Notes: generated by a model from the letters alone, not told the origin. A stretch of 56,650 bases of DNA from Candidatus Scatonaster coprocaballi (GCA_018064475.1 JAGHVD010000002.1:1-56650), one strand, 5' to 3'. Shown: positions 34,181 to 43,824, counted from the first letter of the stretch. Numbers and translations are program-made.

Positions 34181-36085
34181 TCACATGGATCCTGGTTTAT
34201 ATGTCGGAACGATCTCCTGTACATACATCTTGATGTTCTCATCATCGATCTTACTCTCGTTATCCAAGAACTCGACTTTGTCGATAAACCAGTCATCATC
34301 CATGGCGATCGGCTGGCCGATAAAGATCAGCTTATTGGCTGTAGTCTGCATACCTTCCTCATCCATGAGTTTCTCTTCGTAGAGTTTCTCACCGGGACGA
34401 AGACCTGTGTACTCGATCTTAATATCGACATCTGGCGTAAATCCAGAAAGCTTGATAAGGTTTCTGGCCATATCGTCGATCTTCACCGGATCACCCATAT
34501 CCAATACGAAGATCTCACCACCGCGAGCATACTGGGATGCCTGAAGTACCAGGGATACAGCCTCCGGAATCGTCATGAAGTAACGGATGATATCTTTGTG
34601 TGTAACGGTTACCGGGCCACCCTCTGCAATCTGCTGCTGGAACAATGGAACAACAGAACCATTGGAACCGAGTACGTTACCGAAACGAACGGCCACGAAG
34701 TTGGTAGTCGAGATCTTACGGTTCATCATCTGAATCACCATCTCGCAGATACGCTTGGATGCACCCATGAGGTTGGTCGGGTTAACAGCCTTGTCCGTAG
34801 AGATCAGAACGAATGTCTTTACGCCAGCCATCGCAGCAGCCTGCGCGGTCTTATATGTACCCATAACGTTGTTCTTGATGGCTTCGTTCGGGCTATCCTC
34901 CATAAGCGGTACATGTTTGTGTGCAGCTGCGTGGAATACGATATCCGGCTGATACTTCAACATGACACTGATGATACGGTGGGAATTACGAACCGAACCG
35001 ATCAAGGTAACCAGATTCAGCTTACCCTGGTACTTACGAACCAGTTCCTGCTGGATCGCATATGCATTGTTCTCATATACATCAAAGATGATCAACTGCT
35101 TTGGCTGATGTGCTGCAATCTGACGGCACAATTCAGAACCAATCGATCCACCGCCACCGGTAACAAGAATAGTCTTGCCCTTCAGCATCTGGAATACTTC
35201 TTCGTTATCAATGGTGATTGGATCTCTTCCCAGAAGGTCGGTCAACTCAACATCTTTCAGTCTGCTGGTGCTGACTTCACCGTTTGCCAACTGATATACA
35301 CCTGGAAGTACACGAACCTTTGCACCGGTCTCTTTGCAGATATCCAGAATGGCCTTACGGTCCTTCGGTGAAGCGGTCGGTATGGCCAGAATAATGGAGT
35401 TCACGTTATACTCTGCAGCCTTCTCGACGATCTCGTTTCTGGTACCCACGATCGGCACACCATACAATTCACGGCCAATCTTACCTGGGTTGTCATCGAT
35501 GATGCAAACCGGTCTCTGGTTCAGATGCTTATCGTTATTGATCTCACGGATCAGTACGCTACCGGAAGAACCACCACCAATGATCATGACGTTCTCAACT
35601 TCTCCACTCTTGTATTCTGAATACTTCATGTATCGGGTAGAGATGAAGTGAATCAATCGGTATGCAAAACGAATAAACACGTGACCGACGAATGCTAAGC
35701 AAATACCAAAGAAATAGAAAGATCTCGGAAGGTCGATCTTCATGACCTGGCGGAGGATGAGATAACAGATGACCAACACTCCGTAGGCCTTGATCATGGT
35801 CAATGCATCGTCGATGCTGACGTATGACCAAATGATGTGGTACAGTTTGAACACGAAGAAGACGGCCACTGTCACCAGACACCATGCCGGCATGATCGTG
35901 AGATACGTGTTAAAATAGTTCTTCGGAATTTTGCCGAATTGACAATCAAATCGCAACCACAGTGCGATAAAGTAAGCAGCCATCACAACAATTACGTCCG
36001 CTAAAATAACTACGAGCGTTCGTGCCACGCGCTGAAGGTCGAACTTCTTACTGCTCTTCTTACTTGCAGATTTTTCTTTATCCAT
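34181..36085 (-). CDS. CapD/FlaA1/PglF-type membrane-bound UDP-sugar 4,6-dehydratase
   Basis: A 634-residue protein with four N-terminal membrane helices (about residues 20-140), a first Rossmann region (MIIGGGSSGSVLIREI, about residue 170) and a catalytic SDR domain with TGGGGSIGSE near residue 310 and STDKAVNPTNLMGASKR near residue 430, where Met replaces the Tyr of YxxxK as is usual in this family. Relatives convert UDP-GlcNAc to its 4-keto-6-deoxy form. It could supply the DegT aminotransferase and initiating transferase of the operon at 25.7-27.7 kb, the PglF-PglE-PglC order of steps (inference). It has its own upstream region and a shared terminator. Confidence 0.9.
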   Translation of the reverse strand: MDKEKSASKKSSKKFDLQRVARTLVVILADVIVVMAAYFIALWLRFDCQFGKIPKNYFNTYLTIMPAWCLVTVAVFFVFKLYHIIWSYVSIDDALTMIKAYGVLVICYLILRQVMKIDLPRSFYFFGICLAFVGHVFIRFAYRLIHFISTRYMKYSEYKSGEVENVMIIGGGSSGSVLIREINNDKHLNQRPVCIIDDNPGKIGRELYGVPIVGTRNEIVEKAAEYNVNSIILAIPTASPKDRKAILDICKETGAKVRVLPGVYQLANGEVSTSRLKDVELTDLLGRDPITIDNEEVFQMLKGKTILVTGGGGSIGSELCRQIAAHQPKQLIIFDVYENNAYAIQQELVRKYQGKLNLVTLIGSVRNSHRIISVMLKYQPDIVFHAAAHKHVPLMEDSPNEAIKNNVMGTYKTAQAAAMAGVKTFVLISTDKAVNPTNLMGASKRICEMVIQMMNRKISTTNFVAVRFGNVLGSNGSVVPLFQQQIAEGGPVTVTHKDIIRYFMTIPEAVSLVLQASQYARGGEIFVLDMGDPVKIDDMARNLIKLSGFTPDVDIKIEYTGLRPGEKLYEEKLMDEEGMQTTANKLIFIGQPIAMDDDWFIDKVEFLDNESKIDDENIKMYVQEIVPTYKPGSM

Positions 36086-36359
36086 AACAACCTCGCTTGA
36101 GTTGAAACTTCAATCGTTTTCTAAAATATCCCTCATATAATAATAACACTAAAAAGAGACGCCTACGAGATATTAATATACAATGTTACTCATGTCAACT
36201 CAGGTCGACCTTCGCAGATTCCCTACTTTTCAAGATAAATCGGCATTTGTTTCATGCGGATTGACAGATATGCAACAATCTACAAAGAAGCATCGTCTTT
36301 TCTATGTGCTAAGATTGCACCATAGCAAGAAAACTTTACGGAACCGAAATGGGGAAAAA

Positions 36360-37682
36360 ATGATGAAAAGATTTAGAAAACTTGCAGCGACTCTACTGAG
36401 CACTTCTGTACTGCTGTCCATGGCAGCAGGTTGCTCCAAGAATAACGAAACAAGCCCTCGCACCAAGAAGACTGAGCTCACCTCCAATGAGACAAGTCTG
36501 ACCGTAACAGAAAGAAATAATGGCAAGACTCCAATCTTTGAGCTGGCCGCGCAGCATCCAGGCCAGACGATGTCGCAGGAGGAACTCAACAAAGCATATT
36601 CCACATTCATCTTTGAACTGATGAAGCATTGCTCCGAATCTGCAGATGGAAAGAATGTCCTAATATCCGCCGATTCCGTTCTCCTCGCCCTGGAGATGAC
36701 CGCAGCAGGTGCAGATGGCAATACACTGGATCAGATGCTCCAGACAATGGTGCCAAATGCCGACCATGCAAGTGCTTTTCAATTCGCGGTAGATCGTATG
36801 CATTCCCTTCAGAACGATTCCTTGCAGATTGCCAACTCGATTTGGATCAATCAGGCGGACAGTCATTCTGTGTACGAAGATTACCTGAATTATGTGGAGC
36901 GCCACTTCGATGCTTCCATTAGTGTCATTCCCTTCGACGATCAGGCAGTCAATACGATCAACAACTGGGTCGCTGATAAGACGAAAGAAAGGATCACAAA
37001 ACTTCTGGACCAGCTGGATAGCGATAGTCTTATGGTCCTGATCAATGCGATGGCTTTCGATGGCAAGTGGCAACAGACCTATGAGGATTCCAAGGTACGT
37101 GAACATGATTTTAGAAATGGAAATGGTGAAACAACTACCACCGATTTCCTCTTCTCTACCGAATCGATGTACCTCTATAACGCAGATGCTACCGGCTTCA
37201 TCAAGGAGTATGACGATGGGAAATATGCTTTCATGACCATCCTTCCGAATGATGAGAACGTAGATATCAACACTTTCGTCGCCAACATGTCCGCGGACGA
37301 TTATTGGGAATTCTGGGACAGTATGGAAACAGATTGTAAAGTATATACCCGTATGCCTGAATTCGAATCTGAGTACGATATTCAACTCAACGAGGTACTC
37401 AAGACGATGGGCATGGAGGATGCATTTAACGAGGCAAATGCCGACTTCTCCAATATGAGTCTGGATCCAGTATATATCTCCAAAGTCATCCACAAGACAT
37501 ATATCAATGTCAACCGCGAAGGTACCGAAGCGGCTGCCGCAACGGCAGTTGTTATGGAGAAAGGAGAAATAGCAGCACCAGAGATCTCCTACAACGTGTA
37601 CTGCGATCGCCCGTTCGCTTACGCCATCGTGGATATGGATACCGGTCTTCCGGTATTCCTCGGAACTGTAGAAACTGTCTAA
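36360..37682 (+). CDS. Lipoprotein serpin (serine protease inhibitor)
   Basis: A 440-residue serpin with a lipoprotein signal peptide (MMKRFRKLAAT, lipobox AAGC, residues 21-24) and a short polar linker. The serpin fold is recognisable by NVLISADSVLLALEMTAAGA near residue 100 and NSIWINQ near residue 160. The reactive-centre hinge reads NREGTEAAAATAV near residue 385, with the small residues needed for loop insertion, so it should be inhibitory; the C-terminal RPFAYAIVD matches the family. Expected on the outer cell surface, where it could block host or competitor proteases. The 274 bases upstream hold no gene; a TTGACA at 36263-36268 lacks a good -10 partner. Confidence 0.9.
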   Translation: MMKRFRKLAATLLSTSVLLSMAAGCSKNNETSPRTKKTELTSNETSLTVTERNNGKTPIFELAAQHPGQTMSQEELNKAYSTFIFELMKHCSESADGKNVLISADSVLLALEMTAAGADGNTLDQMLQTMVPNADHASAFQFAVDRMHSLQNDSLQIANSIWINQADSHSVYEDYLNYVERHFDASISVIPFDDQAVNTINNWVADKTKERITKLLDQLDSDSLMVLINAMAFDGKWQQTYEDSKVREHDFRNGNGETTTTDFLFSTESMYLYNADATGFIKEYDDGKYAFMTILPNDENVDINTFVANMSADDYWEFWDSMETDCKVYTRMPEFESEYDIQLNEVLKTMGMEDAFNEANADFSNMSLDPVYISKVIHKTYINVNREGTEAAAATAVVMEKGEIAAPEISYNVYCDRPFAYAIVDMDTGLPVFLGTVETV

Positions 37683-37705
37683 ATTTCCATATACCCTCTA
37701 TCACT

Positions 37706-37753
37706 GAAGAAGGCTGTCTCTTGTGAGAGAATCACGAGGAGGCAGCCTTCTTC
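37706..37753. terminator. Terminator between the serpin and GH115 genes
   Basis: GAAGAAGGCTG (37706-37716) pairs with CAGCCTTCTTC (37743-37753); the stem continues through CTC/GAG with a G-U wobble on the plus strand, and the apex contains GTGAGAGAATCAC. TTTG follows on the plus strand. Member of the apex-sharing hairpin family. Confidence 0.8.
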
Positions 37754-37768
37754 TTTGTTATAGAGTTA

Positions 37769-40699
37769 TTACTCTTCCCAATATGTTGGTGTCGGTCCAA
37801 GATAGGACGGCATCGGTGCCTGTTCCGCCTGGTAGATCACAAGTTTTATGAGGACGAAGTTTGGATCTATGGCTGTGATGTCAATATTGTTCAGTCCAGC
37901 CTTCAGATCCAGTGTCACCTCTGTCAATCGAAGATTGCGCAGCACACCGTCGCTCCAGATGTCGTTTCCATCGCCCACCGCAAATCCTTCACGGATCATG
38001 TTGATGCGTCTCATCTTCCCGCCATTAGCTGATACGCCACACAGAATCTGGGCGTCATGGGAATATGGATTACTGGGGTTCGTCAGAAGGCACAGTTCAT
38101 ATTTTCCATCCTTGGGAAGTTGTACCTGATACGTCAGCTTCGGGCCATCGCCGGCCTTACGGAAGATTACATCCTGCGGATAAGCTTTCATGGCGGTCAT
38201 GCCACGATCGTAATCCGGGATCTCTTTGAATTCACCCTTGGCGCCGGCCTGTTTCGCGCTATAGTTCGGGGCAAGGATCGAGATGCAATCTGCATCCTCT
38301 CCACACCAGAAGAAGACTTTGCCGTCTCCTTCACGCTTCAGTTCTTCCACCGGCACACGAATCTCCGCGAAACCGTCACCGAAGCGAACAATGATCTTCG
38401 CCTCGGTCTTACCGGACGACGCGGTTTTTGCCAACTTCTCACGATCGATCGTCACCTTGAGACGCTTACGTGTGAACGGTGCCACTACACCATTCGCAGG
38501 CTGCACATCGAGCCAATCTGCATCGCATTCTACGGTAAAAGCAATCTTCTTTGCGCAGGCGGTGCTCATTTCGATCTCGCCGTACTTGCGAGACGGATCG
38601 ATAAATGCCGGCAATGTCAGCATATGTCTGGTCCAGAAGAAGCCTTCTGTATATTGATCTGTGCCTGGAATCGATACGATGATCCTCGATTTATTTCCTG
38701 GGGCAAAAGTATGTACAACCGGATACTGGCAACCTTCCTCACACCAGTTTCGGAAACCGATGTGTTCAGAAAGGCCCATGCCGTACCACATGCCGTTATG
38801 CACAGTATGTAACTCCGAGACGATCTCCTGATCTCTCTCCAGACACGCAGCAATCTCCTCGGCCAGAGTACCTGCATAGGTGCTGCCCATCTTCGCATAT
38901 GCGTGATTCTGTGTTGTCAGAAGCCACATCTTCTGCACATTCAGATTCGCCATCAAAGGCAGATAGATCATCTCATAGAAACGATAGGCAACATTTCCTG
39001 TAAGCTTCTCATATAGTTTCGTCGTATCACGCTCCAGCACAGCAATCTGCGCCAACAGCTCGTCTGTCTCTCCGTATGCAAACGGCGCATAGACGTCGTC
39101 GTTCATAGCTTCTGTTCTTCTTGCGGATGTAATGCGGGTATATCCAAGGAGCAGTTCGGCCGCCTTCTTCTTCTGCGCGGCACTCAGTGTTGCACCGAAG
39201 TACTTCTCCACAAACAACTTCGTATACTCATGTGCACTGTTCTTGTTTGCCGTGCCCCATTTGTCGAAGTCGTAAGCCAGATCCAGGAAATAAGCCAGCG
39301 GATATTCATTGCTGAAAATATCGCCTACGTTAACGATCCAGAGATCACGGATGCCGAAGTCATATGCAGTCGTCATCTGCTCCCACACCTTCGGAAGGTG
39401 AGATGTATTGAACCACTCGAAGGAGATCGGGAAACCATGGTAGTCGAAGTGATAGTACATGCCGTAACCACCCTTGTGATCGCGCATTTCAGGTGTCGGC
39501 ACGGTACGAAGATTACCATAGTTATCGTCACAGAGCATCAGGGTTACACCCTCCAGTTCCGGATCACCCATGAGACCCGGCGTCTTCTCATCACCGTAGA
39601 AATACGGCTCCACTTCCTTGTAGAGTGCAAGCATTCTCGGCACTTCATCGAGTTTCGGATTCACATACTTCTTGATCAGACGATTCTGTGTCTTCAACAC
39701 TTTACGAAGCAAATTGATGTTGTCGGCCAATGTCGCTTCTTTGCCCATGATGGCCGTGTCCGCCTCACCACGCATACCGACTGTGATCACGTTCTCGAAC
39801 TTACCACTACGCTTCAGTCCATCCTCCCAGAAACGGGTAATGCCTTTCTCGTTACTCAGGAAATTCCACGCATCACCATAGATCGATCCCGGTCCACGCA
39901 GATACTTATACTCTTCGCCCTGACGCAGGCATGGCTCGTGATGGGACATACCCATTACCACACCCAGTTCATCTGCCAGCTCCGCACTTCCCAGTTCCGG
40001 TCCGTCGTTCGGGAAGATTGCTGACCACATGGCCGGCCACATATAGTTGCCCTTCAAGCGAAGCAGCAACTCGAAGACATGCTCATAGCACTTCGCATTG
40101 AAGCCACCGAAACGCTTATTGCACCAGTTACCGAATGCCGGCCACTCATCGTTGATGAAGAATCCACGGAAGCGAACCGAAGGTTCTCTCGACGTAAACG
40201 CATAATCCTGTGCCAGAACAACCGACGTCTTCTTCTCTGGCTTCACATCCAGCCAGTCAATAAATGGAGATACTCCGAGATATTCTGATACGGCAAAAAT
40301 ACCGTACACCGTACCACGCTTATCCGAACCTGCAATCACCAATGCGGTCGTTGCATTGGGAAGGATCACACCGGCCGGAATAGATTGAATTACTTGATGT
40401 CGATAGACTTCACGCTTACCGACGATATCGCCAAGATCCAGAAGTTTCGCCTTCTCCAACTTCGAAAGCGTATTGCTGCCATAGCCAACCGTACCGATCA
40501 GGATCGGTAACTCGATCTTGGAAGCCTGCGACTTCGATAATTTCTCGATGGAAGTAACCTGAGGTTCTGCACCAAATACAGCGCCCATATCCGATGCCAG
40601 TTTCGATGCGATTTTCTTCACACCGGAAAGTGCTGTTTCATCGTAGAGAATAACGATTTTTCCGTCCCGAATTGCCTTGGATGATAACTTCAGATCCAT
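37769..40699 (-). CDS. GH115 alpha-glucuronidase, probably cytoplasmic
   Basis: A 976-residue glycoside hydrolase of family GH115, which removes (4-O-methyl-)glucuronic acid from xylan and xylo-oligosaccharides. Hallmark segments: VRFRGFFINDEWPAFGNW near residue 155, RLKGNYMWPAMW near residue 195, MGMSHHEPCLR near residue 230 and VGMRGEADTAI near residue 280, followed by the C-terminal beta-domains. There is no signal peptide, unlike many family members, so it should act on imported fragments together with the acetylesterase at 4.3-5.8 kb. The ATG at 40699 has GGAGG six bases upstream. An operator-like GTATAC lies in its promoter. Confidence 0.92.
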   Translation of the reverse strand: MDLKLSSKAIRDGKIVILYDETALSGVKKIASKLASDMGAVFGAEPQVTSIEKLSKSQASKIELPILIGTVGYGSNTLSKLEKAKLLDLGDIVGKREVYRHQVIQSIPAGVILPNATTALVIAGSDKRGTVYGIFAVSEYLGVSPFIDWLDVKPEKKTSVVLAQDYAFTSREPSVRFRGFFINDEWPAFGNWCNKRFGGFNAKCYEHVFELLLRLKGNYMWPAMWSAIFPNDGPELGSAELADELGVVMGMSHHEPCLRQGEEYKYLRGPGSIYGDAWNFLSNEKGITRFWEDGLKRSGKFENVITVGMRGEADTAIMGKEATLADNINLLRKVLKTQNRLIKKYVNPKLDEVPRMLALYKEVEPYFYGDEKTPGLMGDPELEGVTLMLCDDNYGNLRTVPTPEMRDHKGGYGMYYHFDYHGFPISFEWFNTSHLPKVWEQMTTAYDFGIRDLWIVNVGDIFSNEYPLAYFLDLAYDFDKWGTANKNSAHEYTKLFVEKYFGATLSAAQKKKAAELLLGYTRITSARRTEAMNDDVYAPFAYGETDELLAQIAVLERDTTKLYEKLTGNVAYRFYEMIYLPLMANLNVQKMWLLTTQNHAYAKMGSTYAGTLAEEIAACLERDQEIVSELHTVHNGMWYGMGLSEHIGFRNWCEEGCQYPVVHTFAPGNKSRIIVSIPGTDQYTEGFFWTRHMLTLPAFIDPSRKYGEIEMSTACAKKIAFTVECDADWLDVQPANGVVAPFTRKRLKVTIDREKLAKTASSGKTEAKIIVRFGDGFAEIRVPVEELKREGDGKVFFWCGEDADCISILAPNYSAKQAGAKGEFKEIPDYDRGMTAMKAYPQDVIFRKAGDGPKLTYQVQLPKDGKYELCLLTNPSNPYSHDAQILCGVSANGGKMRRINMIREGFAVGDGNDIWSDGVLRNLRLTEVTLDLKAGLNNIDITAIDPNFVLIKLVIYQAEQAPMPSYLGPTPTYWEE

Positions 40700-40764
40700 A
40701 GTGAACCTCCCCCAGTCCGCGCAGATTTGCACGCGCAAACAACCGTCGAATTAGTACTTCCATA

Positions 40765-40775
40765 CAAGTATACCA
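40765..40775 (-). promoter_or_regulatory. Extended -10 promoter with operator-like core ahead of the GH115 gene
   Basis: On the minus strand TGGTATACTTG holds an extended -10 box (TGG before TATACT, 40767-40772) overlapping a GTATAC palindrome (40768-40773). No good -35 was found. The GTATACT overlap with the -10 box is the same arrangement as at uxuA. Confidence 0.45.
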
Positions 40776-40831
40776 CACGCTTTTTCTCGTGTATAGATTC
40801 ACTTGTTACTTCCTGATTTCTTCATAGAGAA

Positions 40832-40871
40832 AGGCTGTCTCCACGGTGATCGAATCACCCGAAGACAGCCT
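40832..40871 (-). terminator. Terminator of the charged lipoprotein gene
   Basis: AGGCTGTCT (40832-40840) pairs with AGACAGCCT (40863-40871) and GGTGAT with ATCACC inside; on the minus strand TTCTC follows the stem. The apex GTGATCGAATCAC is shared with three other hairpins in the window. Confidence 0.75.
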
Positions 40872-40901
40872 CTCACGATTTGTCAATGAATCGGAAAACG
40901 A

Positions 40902-41711
40902 TTAAGCGAATACTGCAGTATCTATCAAGTTCTGATATACAGACGTGATTGTATCCATATTTGCTTCATCATCCTTGCAAGCAAAGAGAACTACACAGTA
41001 TTCAGAACCTGTTTCCGGAACAACGAAAAGACGGCAAGCCATTGTTACAGCAGTACCGGAATAATCACCTTCGCACAAGATATCATCGTAGTAAACCGGT
41101 CCGTCTGTGTTGAAGGAAGAATCAACAAGCTTACCATCACCAAGAAGACCTACCATCTGGCTATCGGTAATTGCTGCAATCTGCTGAAAAGTCTTCTCAT
41201 CAATCGGCATACCAACTTCCTGATTGAAGATCATGATGAAAGTTTGGCTCACACTATCCGGGTAGAAGAGATACTGATAATCTATACCACCCTCTGCCGT
41301 CTCATAGTAGGTCCACTCTTTTGGTGCCACGTAAGACATGCTCTTATATGTATACATTGTTCCTTCCGGTATATCAATGGAAGGAGCAGATACTGTGGTT
41401 GACTCTGTAGCAGCTTCAGTCGTAGTTGTCTCTTCGGTCGTCTCCTCAGTTGTCTCTTCAGTAGTAGCTTCTGTTGGCTCTTCTGTCTCTTCAGTATCTT
41501 CTGTATCTTCTGTTTTCTTTGTCTTCTTAGTCTTCTTAGTCTTCTTTGTTTCGTCTTCATCGTCGTCATCGTCGTCTTCAATGTCTTCGATGTCTTCGTC
41601 ATCCTTGCTCTTCTTGCTCTTCTTTTTTGTCTCTTCCTTGCTGCAAGCAGATGCGAAAATGCCTGCTACGAGCAATACTGCCATTACACTTACCAGTTTA
41701 GACTTCTTCAT
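40902..41711 (-). CDS. Lipoprotein with long charged low-complexity linker
   Basis: A 269-residue lipoprotein. The ATG at 41711 starts a signal peptide with lipobox SAC (about residue 23). Residues 25-110 are simple sequence: Lys/Ser-rich, then Asp/Glu-rich, then KKT repeats, EDT/EET repeats and finally TTEE repeats, which would form an extended, charged stalk. A compact C-terminal domain (about residues 125-269) with YVAPKEWTYYE and VVLFACKDDE follows; it resembles small extracellular domains of unknown role. It ends with an apex-sharing terminator. Confidence 0.75.
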   Translation of the reverse strand: MKKSKLVSVMAVLLVAGIFASACSKEETKKKSKKSKDDEDIEDIEDDDDDDEDETKKTKKTKKTKKTEDTEDTEETEEPTEATTEETTEETTEETTTTEAATESTTVSAPSIDIPEGTMYTYKSMSYVAPKEWTYYETAEGGIDYQYLFYPDSVSQTFIMIFNQEVGMPIDEKTFQQIAAITDSQMVGLLGDGKLVDSSFNTDGPVYYDDILCEGDYSGTAVTMACRLFVVPETGSEYCVVLFACKDDEANMDTITSVYQNLIDTAVFA

Positions 41712-41902
41712 AACTTTCTTTCTCCTTTTATTCATTCTCAGATTGTTTCTCATGCGTGTACTTCACACATTTCGGCTTATTCCGCGAATAACGGCATTAT
41801 TATAGCATGGAACTTGTGTTTTTCTACCGTATCGCGCTCTATATAAAAAGACGAAGTAATATAAGAAAGCGTTGCTGATTTTAGCAATATTAATCAGTTT
41901 TA

Positions 41903-41931
41903 TCGACAACTGTACTTCTTAGGTATAGAAT
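41903..41931 (+). promoter_or_regulatory. aspS promoter
   Basis: TCGACA (41903-41908), a 17-base spacer and TAGAAT (41926-41931) lie 36 bases before the start codon of aspS. One mismatch in each box. Confidence 0.55.
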
Positions 41932-41966
41932 ATTGCGTGAATTGACTACGAAACGGGGTATTAGCA

Positions 41967-43766
41967 ATGATTCAATCAAGAACACATAATTGCGGTCAGC
42001 TTCGTCTTGCTAACGCAGGTGAGAAGGTTACGCTGGTCGGCTGGATGGAGAACATGCGTGAGGTAGGTAGCAACCTGGGATTCGTCGTATTGCGTGACTT
42101 CTACGGCACCACTCAGATTGTTCTCGAAACAGAAGATAAGGTGAAAGAACTGAAGTCCATCAACAAAGAATCCACGATTCAGGTAACAGGCGTGGTTCGT
42201 GAGCGTTCTTCCAAGAACCCGAATCAGGCAACCGGCGAGATTGAAGTCGTACCGGAAGAAGTGAAGATCTTGGGTCGTTGCCGTTACAATGAACTTCCTT
42301 TCGAGATCAATCACTCTCGTGAAGCAGATGAGAATGCTCGTCTGAAATATCGTTATCTCGATCTCCGTAATCCGGAAGTAAAGAAGAACATCATCCTTCG
42401 TTGCAAGGTCGTTGCTGCACTTCGTAAGGCCATGACCGACCACGACTTCCTCGAGATCACCACACCGATCCTGACTGCTTCTTCTCCGGAAGGTGCTCGT
42501 GACTATCTTGTTCCGGCTCGTAAACATCCGGGTAAGTTCTATGCACTTCCTCAGGCGCCACAGCAGTTCAAGCAGCTCCTGATGACCTCTGGTTTCGACC
42601 GTTATTTCCAGATCGCACCATGCTTCCGTGATGAGGATGCTCGTGGTGATAGATCTCCGGGAGAATTCTACCAGATGGATATGGAGATGGCTTTTGCCAC
42701 ACAGGAAGATGTTTTCTCCGTAATCGAAGATGTGCTTCCTCCGATCTTTGCCGAGTACGGCACATATAACCGCGCTTCCTCCGCGCCATTTGCACGCATT
42801 CCGTTCCTGGAAGCAATGGAAAAGTACGGTTCCGATAAGCCGGATCTCCGTATCGACCTGACTGTACAGGATGCAACCGAGCAGTTGAAAGACTGCGGTT
42901 TCCCACCTTTTGCTTCCAAGAATGAGGCGGGTGAAGACACAGACGTACGCATCAAAGCAGTCGTTATCTCTGACTTCAAGGAATCCCGTAAGTTCATCGA
43001 TAAGAACATCGCCGACATCGAAGTTCAGTCTGGTAACAAGTCTTGCTGGTTCCGTATGGACGAGAACGGCGAGATCGTTGGTGGTATTGCAAAGTTTGTG
43101 ACACCGATCAAGGACGCTGTCGTTTCTTCACTCGGCATCAAGCCGAATGATCTGGTCGTTCTCTCTTGTGGCAAGCTTCTGGCGGCTCAGAAGACAGCCG
43201 GCTGCATCGTTAAGACATTCGGTGCGACCGTACCGGGTCACATGGACAAAGAGCAGTACGCTTTCTGCTGGATCGTTGATTTCCCGATGTACGAGATCGG
43301 CGAAGAATCCGGTGAGTTGGAATTCTGCCACAACCCATTCTCCATGCCATCCGGTGGACTTGAAACATTGTTACAAGCCGAGTCTGGAGCGATCGATCCG
43401 CTCTCCATCACAGCAGACCAGTACGACCTCGTCTGCAACGGCGTAGAACTCTCCTCCGGTGCCGTTCGTAACCACGATCCGGAGATCATGATCAAGGCCT
43501 TCGAGATGGTTCGCCTCGGTGAAGAAGACGTAAAGGCGAAGTTCCCGGCAATGTACAACGCATTCTGCTACGGCGCACCGCCGCATGCCGGTATCGCTCC
43601 GGGTGTTGACCGTATGGTCATGCTCCTCGCAGGTGAAGACTCCATCCGTGAGATCATCCCGTTCCCGATGAACAAGAACGCACAGGACATCATGATGGAC
43701 GCACCTGGCTATGTCACCGAGAAACAGCTCCAAGAACTCCACATCAAGACAGTCGTAGAAGAGTAA
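41967..43766 (+). CDS. aspS: Aspartyl-tRNA synthetase
   Basis: A 599-residue bacterial-type class II aspartyl-tRNA synthetase of normal length. The N-terminal OB-fold anticodon domain has VTLVGWMENMREVGS (residues 19-33). Class II motif 2 is visible in ACFRDEDARGDRSPGEFYQ near residue 220, the bacterial insertion (GAD) domain follows at about 290-420, and motif 3 GIAPGVDRMVMLL is near residue 540. A housekeeping gene, transcribed alone and followed by a strong terminator. Confidence 0.97.
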   Translation: MIQSRTHNCGQLRLANAGEKVTLVGWMENMREVGSNLGFVVLRDFYGTTQIVLETEDKVKELKSINKESTIQVTGVVRERSSKNPNQATGEIEVVPEEVKILGRCRYNELPFEINHSREADENARLKYRYLDLRNPEVKKNIILRCKVVAALRKAMTDHDFLEITTPILTASSPEGARDYLVPARKHPGKFYALPQAPQQFKQLLMTSGFDRYFQIAPCFRDEDARGDRSPGEFYQMDMEMAFATQEDVFSVIEDVLPPIFAEYGTYNRASSAPFARIPFLEAMEKYGSDKPDLRIDLTVQDATEQLKDCGFPPFASKNEAGEDTDVRIKAVVISDFKESRKFIDKNIADIEVQSGNKSCWFRMDENGEIVGGIAKFVTPIKDAVVSSLGIKPNDLVVLSCGKLLAAQKTAGCIVKTFGATVPGHMDKEQYAFCWIVDFPMYEIGEESGELEFCHNPFSMPSGGLETLLQAESGAIDPLSITADQYDLVCNGVELSSGAVRNHDPEIMIKAFEMVRLGEEDVKAKFPAMYNAFCYGAPPHAGIAPGVDRMVMLLAGEDSIREIIPFPMNKNAQDIMMDAPGYVTEKQLQELHIKTVVEE

Positions 43767-43824
43767 TCACAACTGCGAAGCAGGTGCTTTTACCGGATCA
43801 AATCAATTGGCAATCACAAGAAAG

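Noticed and set aside
36263-36291. TTGACA upstream of the serpin gene as a promoter
   Set aside because: At the proper distance only AAAGAA is found, which is a poor -10 box, so the promoter was not annotated.
36660-37493. Open frame of over 270 codons opposite the serpin gene
   Set aside because: The serpin frame has full-length homology and a signal peptide; the antisense frame shows no family features.
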